Notes under the pieces: generated by a model
What the model was told of the DNA's origin: nothing
Databases searched by the model: none
Seen by the model: only the letters and a program-made list of their open reading frames with translations
Assembly (NCBI RefSeq): GCF_036227405.1
Contig: NZ_CP109473.1
Span: forward strand, 7,564,001-7,628,000
Direction: 5' to 3'
Origin: Streptomyces sp. NBC_01460
GTDB lineage: Bacteria; Actinomycetota; Actinomycetes; Streptomycetales; Streptomycetaceae
Length of the DNA stretch: 64,000 nucleotides
Translations under genes and position numbers: made by a program
In this document: piece by piece, positions 14,424 through 26,400 of the stretch
Position numbering within the stretch: position 1 is the stretch's first letter
Layout of the letters: each line of letters starts with the position of its first letter

Positions 14424-17400
14424 ATGCAGGAAAACCACTCCCCCTCGTCGAATGCGGATCCCGAAGAGTTGCTCGCGCTGACTGCGGCCCAGCAAGGTGT
14501 CTGGTACGGGCAGTTGGTCGATCCGGACAGTCCGAAATACAACATCGGTGAATGCTTCGAGATTCACGGAGACCTCGACGAGGGGCTGTTCGCCGCCGCG
14601 CTCGGTCGGGCCGTCACGCTGTGCGACAGTCTCAACCTCGAGTTCGTCACCGCTGGGGAATCGGTTCGTCAGCGGGTCGTCCACCGCTCAGGGGCCGGAC
14701 AGGCCGACCGGCTCCGTCTGGTCGACGTGTCCGGCGCCGCCGACCCCGCCGCCGAGGCCGAGCGCTACATGACGGACGACATGGCGACCGTCGACCGACT
14801 CGACGCCCCGCACCACCACTTCGCGCTCCTGCGACTCGGCCACCGGCTGCGCTACTGGTACCTCCGCTACCACCACGTCGCCGTCGACGGCATGGGCGGC
14901 GCCGTCTTCGCCCGCACCGTCGCCGACCTCTACGCACGGGCGGTGCGCGGCGAGGACCTCGCGGCGGCCGAGCTGCCCGTCACCCCCCTGAGCGACCTCA
15001 TAGCCGACGAGGCGGCCTACGACGGTTCGGCCCGTCACGAGGCCGACCGTGCCTACTGGACGGGCAAGTTCGCCGACCTGGCCACCGGGCGACCGGCGGA
15101 CGCGGAGGGTGCCCGGACCGACGCGGACGCACGCGGCGGCACCTCGCTCATCCCCAGGCGGACCGACGCCCCGGCGCCGGAGGACCTCACCTCGGCGGAC
15201 ACCCGGCTGCACAGCGGGGAAACCCTGCCCGTCACCGTCCTGGACGGCCTGCGGCGGCTCGCGACCGCCGGCCGCACCAGCTGGACCGCCGTCCTCGTGA
15301 GCGCCGTCGCCGCCTATGTGGGGCGGGTCACCGGCACCCAGGACGTCAGCGTGGGACTCGCCTCCAACGGCCGTCACGGGGGGCTGCGGCACGTCGTCGG
15401 GATGACCGCCAACATCCTGCCGATCCGACTGACCATCACCCCGGACACCACGGTCGGCGCCCTCGTTCGCGCCGTCGCCGACGAGATGCGCGGCGCCCTG
15501 CGCCACCGCCGCTTCTCCCGCGAGCAACTGGCCCGCGAACTCCACATGGCCGACGGCGCGGCGCGCCTGACCGACGTCGTCGTCAACATCATGGGCTACG
15601 ACTACGACCTCGACTTCGACGGCAGCCCCGCCAGGTCCCGCGTGCTGTCCATCGGCCCCGTCGACGACGTCTCCTTCTTCCTCTCCGAACGGTCGGAGGG
15701 GACCGGGCCCCTGATCGGCTTCGACACCAACGCGGAGCTGTACCGCCCCGAGGACGTCGGGCTGCACCAGAGGGCCATCGTCTCCTTCCTGACGGCCCTG
15801 TCCGGCGCGTCCGCCGACCTCCCCCTCCACGACCTGCCGTTCCTCGACGACGGAGAGGCCGAGACCCTGCTCCGGCAGGGACGCGGCGCCGCACTCCCGG
15901 CACGCTCCGTGGCGTCGAGCCTGCCCGAGGTGTTCGGCGCGTGGGCACGCCGGACACCGGACGCCCCGGCGGTCGTGGACGGCGCCGTCACGCTCACCTA
16001 CCGGGAGGTGGCCCGGGCGGCGCAGGACCTGGCAGGCGCCCTGGCCGGCTGGGGCATCGGCGCCGAGGACGGCGTCGGCGTCCTCGTGGGACGCTCGGCG
16101 GCCGTCGTGCCGGCCACACTCGGCCCGGTCGCGGCCGGTGCCGCCTACGTACCGATGGACGCGGCCTGGCCGCACGAACGGCTCGCCCGTGTCGCGGAAA
16201 TCGCCCACGTCCGCGCCCTGGTGGTCGACGAGGCCGCCGCCGGACAGCCCTGGGTGGCGCAGACGGCCTCCACCGTCCCGGTGATCGTCGTCGATGCGCT
16301 CGGCGGCATCGTGCGCGGTGCTCCGCCGCGCCCGGGACAGCCACCGCACGCGGTCCTCGCCGACCAGCTGGCCTACGTCATGTTCACCTCGGGCTCCACC
16401 GGACTGCCCAAGGGAGTCGGTGTCACCCATGCCGACGTCCTCGCGCTGGCGGCCGACACCACCTGGGCGGACGGCGTCTCCGACGTCGTCCTGCTGCACT
16501 CGGCCCACGTCTTCGACGCGTCGACCTTCGAGATCTGGGTGCCCCTCCTCAACGGCGGCCGGGTGGTCGTCGCACCGGGCGGAGTCCTGGAGGCACGGAC
16601 CGTCGAGGAGATGACCGGCCGTCACGGGGTGACCGCCCTGTTCCTCACGACCGCCCTGTTCAACCTGGTGGCCGAGACGGACCCGTCGGCCTTCTCCGGG
16701 CTCCGCCTGGTCGCCGCCGGGGGCGAGGCCGCCTCGACCACGCTGATGCAGCGCGTGGCCGCCGCCTCGCCGGCCACCGGCGTCCTGCACGTCTACGGCC
16801 CCACCGAGACCACGACCTTCGCCACTCGCCATCCGGTGGCGGCCGGAACGGCGGGCGTGCCGCCCATCGGCCGGGCCCTGGACGGAATGCGCCTGTACGT
16901 GCTCGACGGCGCCCTCGGCCTGGTCCCGCCCGGTGTCGTGGGGGAGCTGTACGTCGCCGGTCACGGGGTCGCCCGCGGTTACCAGGGCCGCGCCGCCTCG
17001 ACCGCGGCCCGGTTCGTCGCCGACCCGTACGACACGTCCGGCGGCCGTATGTACCGCACCGGCGACCTCGTGCGCTGGACCGCCGGCGGTGACATCGAGT
17101 ACGTCGGGCGCGTGGACGGCCAGGTCAAGCTCCGCGGATTCCGCATCGAGCCCGCCGAGATCGAGAACGTCCTGCTCACCGACGAGGCCGTGCGCGCCGC
17201 CTGCGTACTGGTCCGCGAGGACATACCCGGTGACCGGAGGCTCGTCGCGTACGTCGTGCCCGCCCCCGGCACCCGGCCGGACGGCGCCGCCCTGGCCCGC
17301 CGTGTCGGGAACGCCCTTCCCGCGTACATGGTGCCCTCCGTGTTCGTCCCCCTCGACGCGCTGCCCCTCAACACCAACGGGAAGATCGACCGCCGCGCCC

Positions 17401-20400
17401 TGCCCGCGCCCCGCGCCTCCGTCACCGCCGGCCGATCCCCGCGCACCGCCTACGAGGAGGTCCTGGCGGGGCTGTTCGCCGACGTCCTGGGCGTGGACGC
17501 CGTCGGCATCGACGACAGCTTCTTCTCCCTGGGAGGCCACTCCCTGCTCGCCACCCGCCTCACCGGGCGGATACGCGCGGCCCTGGACGCCGAACTCACC
17601 CTGCGTACGCTCTTCGACCACCCCACCGTGGCCTCCCTCGCGACCGTCCTCGACACCGCCGCACCGGCCCGGCCCGCACTCACCCCGCAGGAGCGGCCCG
17701 AGGCGGTGCCGCTCTCCTTCGCCCAGCAGCGCCTCTGGTTCCTCAACCGGACCGAGGGCTCGGGCGACACGTACACCGTCCCGCTCGTCCTCGAACTCGA
17801 CGGCCCCCTGGACACGGAAGCCCTGCGCGGCGCCCTGGCCGACGTCGTCGCCCGGCACGAGAGCCTGCGCACCGTCTTCTCCGAACACGACGGTGTGGCC
17901 CGCCAGGTGGTCCTCGACGCGGACGCCGCGGGAACACTCGTCCCGCTGGCCGTCGAGCCGGCGCCCTCCGGGCAGGAGACCGCGGCCTGGGCCGAGGCGA
18001 CGGTGCGCCGCCTCGCCGCCGCTCCCTTCGACCTCAGCGGTGACACGGCGGTCCGTGCCCGGCTGCTCCGCCTCGGCCCCACCCGCCACGTCCTCGTCCT
18101 CGTCCTCCACCACGTCGTCGCCGACGGCTGGTCCCTCGCCCCGCTCAGCCGTGACCTCGGCGCGGCCTACCGGGCCAGACACGAGGGCAGGGCCACGCCC
18201 GACTGGCCCCCGCTGCCCGTCCAGTACGCCGACTACGCCCTCTGGCAGCGCCGCCTGCTCGGGGACGACGGCGACCCCGACGGCCTGGCCGCACGCCAGC
18301 TCACCTTCTGGCGGGAGGCGCTCCGAGGCGCCCCCGGCCTGCTCGACCTGCCCCTCGACCGGCCCCGGCCGGCCGTGCCCAGCCACCGAGGGGACACCGT
18401 GCCCTTCGAGCTGCCCTTGCCCGCGCACGAGGCGCTCGTACGGCTGGCGCGTGCGGTGGGCTGCACCCCGTTCATGGTGCTCCAGGCCGCCCTCGCCGTG
18501 ACGCTGGGGGCGCACGGTGCCGGCAGCGACATCCCGCTGGGCACGGCGGTGGCCGGACGCACCGACGACGCCCTGGAGGAGCTGGTCGGGTTCTTCGTCA
18601 ACACCGTCGTCCTGCGCACGGACCTCTCCGGCGACCCGACCTTCCGTGAACTGCTCGGCCGGGTGAAGGAGTCCGGCATCGCCGCCCTCAGCCACGGAGA
18701 CCTCCCGTTCGAACGGATCGTGGAAGCGCTCAACCCCGAGCGGTCGGCCGACCACCACCCCCTGTTCCAGACCATGCTGGTCCTCCAGAGCCAGGAGCGG
18801 ACGGCCCTCGACCTGCCCGGCATCACCGTCCACGACCGGTCCCGCCACACCGGCGTCAGCAAATTCGACCTGACGTTCTCGCTGACCGAGGTCACCGGCC
18901 CCGGCGCCCCCGCCGAGCCGGCGGCCGGCACGGCGGCGCCCGGGCATGCCGCTCCCGCCGGGAGCGGCTCCGACGGCGCCCCCGCAGGCCTCGGCGGCTA
19001 CCTGGAGTACGCCACCGACCTCTTCGACGCCGCCACCGCCCGTGCCCTGTGCGGCCGCTTCGCGCACCTCCTCACCCAGGCGGTGACCGACCCCGACCGC
19101 CCCATCGGTGATCTCGACCCGCTCGTGCCCGGCGAGCGCGCACGGCTCCTCGGGCAGGGCCGCGGCGCGGAGCGGATCCACCCCGCCCCCACCGCCCCCG
19201 AAGCGGTCAGGCAGTGGGCGTCGCGCACTCCCCACGCGATCGCCGTACGGGACGCGCACACGCGCCTCACCTACGCCGAGCTCGACACCCGGGCCGACGC
19301 CCTCGCCCAGCTCCTGCGCGAGCGGGGCGCGGGCCGTGAGGAGCGGGTGGCCCTCGCCGTGCCGCCGTCGGTGGACACCGTCGTCGCCATGCTGGCCGTC
19401 CTGCGGGCGGGCGCCGCCTACCTGCCGGTCGACCCGCGGTACCCGGCCGCCCGGATCCTGCACATGCTGGAGGACGCACGGCCCGTCCTGCTGCTCACCA
19501 CCACGGACGTCCGACGGGACATGCCCGCCTGCGACATACCGTGGCTCGCCCTCGACGACCCGTCCGTCCGGCCCGCCCACCGCGCGCCCGCTCCGGGCAC
19601 GCCCCACCCGGCGGATCCCGCGTACGTCATCTACACCTCCGGCTCCACCGGCCGTCCCAAGGGCGTGGTGGTGGAACACGCCGCCCTGGCCGGCCACATG
19701 GCCTGGATGGCGCGCCACCTCGGCATCACCCCGGAGGACCGGGTCCTCGCCCGTACCTCCACCAGCTTCGACGCCTCCGTGTGGGAGCTGTGGCTGCCCC
19801 TGATGAACGGTGCCGAGGTCTGCGTGCTGCCGGCCGACGCCAACCAGGAGCCCCCGGCCCTCGTCTCCTGGATGAGCCGGTACGGGGTGACGATCGCCCA
19901 GTTCGTCCCGTCGCACCTGGCCCTCGTCCTCGCCGAGGCGGCGCAGGCCGCCCCGCTGCCGGCCCTGCGCGCCGTCCTGTGCGGCGGCGAACCACTGCCG
20001 CGCTCCCTCGCCGACGACGTCGCCGGCCTCTGGCGGACCGAGGTCCACAACCTCTACGGGCCGACCGAGGCGACCATCGACGCCACCGCCCACCGGGCCG
20101 GCGGTCACGGGGACGCCGGGACACCGTCGGAGACCGTCCCGATCGGCCGCCCCGTCGACACCATGCGCGCCTACGTGCTCGACGAGAGGCTGCGGCCCGT
20201 GCCGCCCGGCGTCACCGGCGAGCTGTACCTGTCGGGCCCCCACCTCGCCCGCGGCTACCTGGAGCGCAGGGGTCTCACCGCTGCCCGGTTCGTCGCCGAC
20301 CCGTTCGACGCCACCGGCGCCCGCATGTACCGGACGGGCGACCTCGTGCGCGCGAACCGGGACGGTCTGCTCGACTACGTGGCCCGCGCCGACGACCAGG

Positions 20401-23400
20401 TCAAGCTCCGCGGCTTCCGCATCGAGCTGGGCGAGGTCGAGGCCGCCCTCCTGGCCGGACCCGGCGTCACGGCCGCGTGCGCCATGATCCGCGAGGACGT
20501 ACCCGGCCGGCCCCGCCTCGTCTGCTACGCCGTCGCCGGCGATCCCGCTCCCCGCGCCGCCGACCTGCGCGACGGTCTCGCGGAGGCACTGCCGCACTAC
20601 ATGGTGCCGGGCGCCGTCGTCGTCCTGGACGACCTCCCGCTCCTGCCCAACGGCAAGGTGGACCGGCGCGCACTGCCGGATCCCGGCCAGGACACCGGGA
20701 TCCCCGCCGCCCGGAGCGGCAGCACGTTCCAGGAGGACCTGCTCGCCGGCGTCTTCGCCGACGTCCTTGACCGGCCCCATGTGGGCCCGCACGACAGTTT
20801 CTTCGACCTGGGCGGGCACTCGCTCCTCGCCATGCGCGTCGTCAGCCGCGTCCGAGCCGTCCTGGGCGCCGAGACCGGCGTACGCACCCTCTTCGAGCAC
20901 CCGACGGTGGCGGGGCTGGCCCGCGTCCTCGACACCCGGCGCGGCGCGCGGCCTCCGGTCCTGCCCGCGGTACGGCGCCCCGAACGGCTGCCGCTGTCCT
21001 TCGCGCAGCAGCGCCTGTGGTTCCTCAACCGGCTGGAGGGCCCGAGCTCCGCCTACAACATCCCGCTCGTCCTCGAACTGGAGGGCGTACCGGACGTCGA
21101 CGCGCTCCGGGCCGCTCTGCGCGACGTCGTGGAACGGCACGAGGCGCTCCGCACCCTCTTCCCCGAACAGGACGGTGTGCCCTACCAGTCGGTCCTTCCC
21201 GCCGACGCCGCCACGCCCCCGCTTCCTCTCGTGACCACGGCCCCCGCCGACCTGGAGGCGCGCGTCCTGGCCGCCGTGTGCGAGCCGTTCGACGTCGTCA
21301 CGGATCCGCCGCTCCGCGCGTCGCTGCTGCGTTCCGCACCCGGCCACCACGTCCTGGTGCTGGTCCTGCACCACATCGCGGGCGACGGCTGGTCGCTCGC
21401 CCCGCTCGCCCGTGACCTCGGTGAGGCCTACCGGGCGCGGACCGAGGGTGTGGAGCCGTCCTGGGCGGAGCTCGGCGTCCAGTACGCCGACTACACGCTG
21501 TGGCAGCACACCGCCCTGGGGGACGGCGCCGAGCCGGAGAGCGCGCTGCGGCAGCAGCTCGACCACTGGCACACGGCGCTGGCGGGTCTGCCCGGCCTGA
21601 TCGACCTGCCGCTGGACCGGCCGCGCCCGGTCACGACCGACCCGCGAGGTGCCGTCCACACCTTCGAGGTGCCACCGTCCCTGCACTCCCGACTGCTGGT
21701 CCTGGCGCGGGAGTCGGGCAGCAGCCTCTTCATGGTGCTCCAGGCGGCCGTGGCCACGCTTCTGCACCGCCACGGCGCGGGTGACGACATCCCGCTCGGC
21801 TCACCGGTCGCCGGCCGCTCGGACGAGGCCCTGGAGGACCTGGTCGGGTTCTTCGTCAACACGCTCGTCCTGCGCACGGACCTGTCCGGCAATCCCTCCT
21901 TCCGCGAACTGCTCGTACGCGTGAGGGAGTTCGACCTCTCGGCCTACGGGCACCAGGATGTGCCCTTCGAGCGCCTCGTCGAGAGCCTCAACCCCGTCCG
22001 GGCCCGCAACCACCACCCGCTGTTCCAGACCATGCTGGTCCTGCAGAACCAGGAGACGGCCCGTGCCGACCTGCCGGGCCTGACCGTCGAGGACCGCCTC
22101 GTCCACAACGGCCTCAGCAAGTTCGACCTCACCTTCGCCTTCACCGAGGAGCGCGCCGGGGACGGGCTCACCGCCGGGATCGAGTACGCCACCGCTCTCT
22201 TCGACCGCACCACCGTCGAGACCCTGGCGGCCCGTCTCGTCCGCCTCCTGGAGCAGGTGGCCGACGACCCCGGCCTGCCTCTCGCGGGCTACGACGTGAT
22301 GACACCGGACGAGCGGAACCGCGTCCGCCACTGGGGCACGGGCCGGGCCCTGTCCGCCGGTTCGGCGTCCGCCACCCTGCCCGCGCTCTTCGCGGCCCAG
22401 GCGCTCCGCGCTCCGCGGGCGGTCGCCGTCAGCGGCGACGGCACCACCCTCACCTACGCCGAGCTCGACCGTCTGTCCGCCGAACTGGCCGGCGCCCTGG
22501 CCGGCCTCGGCGTCGGTCCCGAAGCCGGGGTCGGCGTGCTGCTCGGCCGCTCGCCGGCCGTGGTGACGGTGTCCCTCGGGGCGGTCCGCGCGGCAGGCGC
22601 CTACGTCCCGCTGGACGCCCGCTGGCCCGGGGAACGGCTCGAACAGGTCGCCGGGGCGGCGTCCGTGCGGGTCCTCGTCGTCGACGAGGAGGCCCTCGCC
22701 ACCCCCTGGGTGACCGAGACCGCCCGCCGGACACCGGTCGTGACGGTCGACCGGACCGGCCGGATCCTGCGGGGCGCACCCGCGCGGCCCGGCGTTCCCG
22801 CGGCCGTACCCGGCGCCGGCGCCCTCGCCTACGTGATGTCCACGTCCGGCTCCACCGGTCTGCCCAAGGGGGTCGGCGTCACGCACGCCGACGTCGTGGC
22901 GCTGGCCTCGGACTCCGCCTGGGACGACGGGGCCGCCGACGCGGTCCTGATGCACTCGGCGTACGTCTTCGACGCCTCCACCTTCGAGATCTGGGCTCCG
23001 CTGCTGCGTGGCGGCCGGATCGTCGTCGCGCCGGACGGGGTTCTGGAGGCCCGTGTCCTCGGCGACGCCGTGCACGAGCACGGGGTGACCGCCGTCTTCA
23101 TGACCACGGCCCTGTTCAACGTGATCGCGGAGACCGATCCGGGTGCCTTCGCCGGCCTCCGCCTCGTGTGCGCCGGAGGGGAACTGGCCTCCCCGGACGC
23201 CATGCAGCGGGTGGCCGGCACCGCGCCCGGCGTACGCGTCCTCCACGTCTACGGCCCCACCGAGACGACCACGTTCGCCACCCGCTACGACGTGACACCC
23301 GGCCTGCCCCCGGGCCCGCCGCCCATCGGGCGCGCCCTGGACGGGATGCGCCTGTACGTCCTCGACGGTTCCCTGGGCCCGGTCCCGCCGGGCGTCGTGG

Positions 23401-26400
23401 GGGAGCTGTACCTCGCCGGACGCGGTGTGGCACGCGGATACACGGGACTCCCGGGCCTGACCGCCACGCGCTTCGTGGCCGATCCGTACGACCCGGAGGG
23501 CGGGCGCATGTACCGCACCGGCGACCTCGTGCGGTGGACCGGCGACGGGCAGATCGCGTACGTCTCCCGGGCCGACGGCCAGGTGAAGCTGCGCGGCTAC
23601 CGCATCGAACCGGGCGAGATCGAGTCCGTGCTGGCCTGCCTCGACGGCGTCGCCGACTCCTTCGTCGTCGTCCGCGAGGACATCCCCGGCGACCGGCGGC
23701 TCGTCGCGTACGTGGTCCCCGGCCCCGGGGCGAGCCCCGACCCCGGCGAGCTCGCCCGGGCGGTCGGCCGGTCCCTGCCCGCCTACATGGTGCCCTCCGC
23801 CTTCGTCACGCTCGACGCGCTGCCGCTGACGGTCAACGGCAAGGTGGACCGCCGCGCCCTGCCCGCACCGGGCCACCACGCCCCGGACCAGGGGCGTACG
23901 GCGCGTACCGCCCGCGAGGAGATCCTCTGCGCGGTCTTCGCCGACGTGCTCGGCCTGGACGGCGCCGGGGTCGACGACGACTTCTTCTCCCTGGGTGGCC
24001 ACTCCCTGCTCGCCACCCGGCTCGCCGCCCGGATCCGCACCGCGCTCGCCGTGGAGGTCCAGGTCAAGGCGGTCTTCGAGCACCCCACCCCGGCCGCGCT
24101 CGCCGCCGCGCTGGACGGCGCGGAAGAGGCCAGGAGACCTCTGGAACGGACCCCGGTCCGCCCCGAGCCGCTGCCGCTCTCCTTCGCGCAGCAGCGCCTG
24201 TGGTTCCTCGGCCGGCTCGAAGGGCCCGGCGCCACCTACAACGTGCCCCTCCTGCTCCGCCTCGACGGCCCGCTCGACGTGGACGCCCTGGAGAGCGCCC
24301 TCGCGGACGTCGTCGACCGCCACGAGAGCCTGCGCACCGTCTTCCCCGACACCGACGGCGTGGCGCGCCAGCTCGTCCTCGGCGCCGAGGAAGCCGACCT
24401 CGATCTGACGCCGTACGACACCGAACCGGCACGCCTCGACGAGATCCTGGCCGCCGAGGTGGCGCACCCCTTCGACGTGAGCACGGAACTCCCCGTGCGG
24501 GCACGGCTGGTGCGGACCGGTGCGGAGAGCCACGTCCTGGTGCTGGTCCTGCACCACATCGCGGGCGACGGCTGGTCGCTCGCCCCGCTCGCCCGTGACC
24601 TCGGTGAGGCCTACCGGGCACGGACCGAGGGCGTGGAGCCCTCCTGGACGGAGCTCGGCGTCCAGTACGCCGACTACACCCTCTGGCAGCGCGCGCTGCT
24701 GGGCGACGAGAACGACCCGTCCAGCCAGGCGGCCCGCCAGCTGGACTTCTGGCGCACCGCGCTGGCCGGCGCCCCCGACCTGCTCGCCCTGCCCTACGAC
24801 CGGCCCCGCCCCGCCGTCACGGCCTACCGCGGGGACGCGTTCACGTTCCCCGTCGACGCGGACACCCACCGGGCCCTGACGGACCTCACCCGGGCCCGCG
24901 GATGCAGCCTCTTCATGGTGCTCCAGGCGGCGCTCTCGGTGCTCCTCTCCCGCCACGGCGCCGGTGACGACATCCCGCTCGGCACCGCGGTCGCCGGGCG
25001 CACCGACGAGGCCCTCGACGACCTGGTCGGATTCTTCGTCAACACCCTGGTCCTGCGCACCGACCTGACCGGTGACCCCACCTTCGGCGAGGTCGTCGAC
25101 CGGGTCCGGGAGTTCGACCTGGCCGCCTACGCCCACCAGGACGTGCCGTTCGAGCGGCTCGTGGACGCCCTCGGCCCGGTCCGCGCCCAGGACCACCACC
25201 CGCTCTTCCAGACGATGCTCGTCCTCCAGAACCAGGCGGACGCCACCGTCGACCTGCCCGGTCTCGCGGTGACGGAACAGCACGTGCACACCGGCATCAG
25301 CAAGTTCGACCTGACGTTCACCTTCACCGAGACGCGCGACGCGACGGGGCGGCCGGCCGGCCTCGACGCCGTCCTGGAGTTCTCCACCGACCTCTTCGAA
25401 CCCGCCACCGCCCGGACGCTGGCGGCCCGGCTGACCCGCCTGCTCGCCTCGCTCGCCGCCGACCCCGGCCAGCGGGTCCACGCCGCAGAGGTCCTGGACG
25501 CGGACGAACGGCAGAGCCTCGACCGTGCCGCGCACGGCCCGGTCCGGCCCCTGACGGCGCGCACGGCTCCCGAGGCGTTCCGCGCACAGTGCGCCCGGAC
25601 GCCCGGGGCGAGGGCCGTGCGGGACGGCACGGACGGTCTCACCTTCGCCGAGCTCGACGTGCTCTCGGACGACCTGGCGCACCACCTGCACGGCAGGGGC
25701 ATAGGCGAGGGCGACCTCGTCGCCCTCGCTCTCGAAGGCACCGCGGACCAGGTCGTGGCAATGCTGGCGGTGGCCAAGGCGGGCGCCGCCTACCTGCCCG
25801 TCGACCTGGAGTACCCCGCGGCGCGTATCGCGTACATGCTCGACGACGCGCGGCCCGCGCTGCTCCTCACCCATGGCACCGCCCGTGCCGCGCGGCTCGC
25901 CCCGTCCGTCCCGTGCCTCCCGCTCGACGAACGGGCCGCCTGGTCCACCGGGGGTACCCCGCCCGCCGCCGCGGCGCCGGATCCCCGCGACGCGGCCTAC
26001 GTGATCTACACCTCGGGCTCCACCGGACGGCCCAAGGGCGTCGTCGTCACCCACGCCTCCCTGACGAACCACATGGCGTGGATGGCGGACCACCTCGGCC
26101 TCACCGACGACGACCGCGTCCTCGCCCGCACCTCGCCGAGCTTCGACGCCTCGGTCTGGGAGACCTGGCTGCCGCTCCTGCACGGCGGTGCCACCTGCCC
26201 CGTGCCGCCTGCCGTCAACCACGACCCCGCCGGGCTGCTGGCCCGGATGCGCGACGCGGGCGTCACCCTCGTGCAGTTCGTGCCCCCGCACCTCTCGCTC
26301 GTCCTCACCGAGACCCGCGCCGACGAGGCTCCGGCGACCCTGCGGGCCGTCCTCTGCGGCGGTGAGCCCCTGCCCCGCTCCCTGGCGGAGCGCGTCGGTG

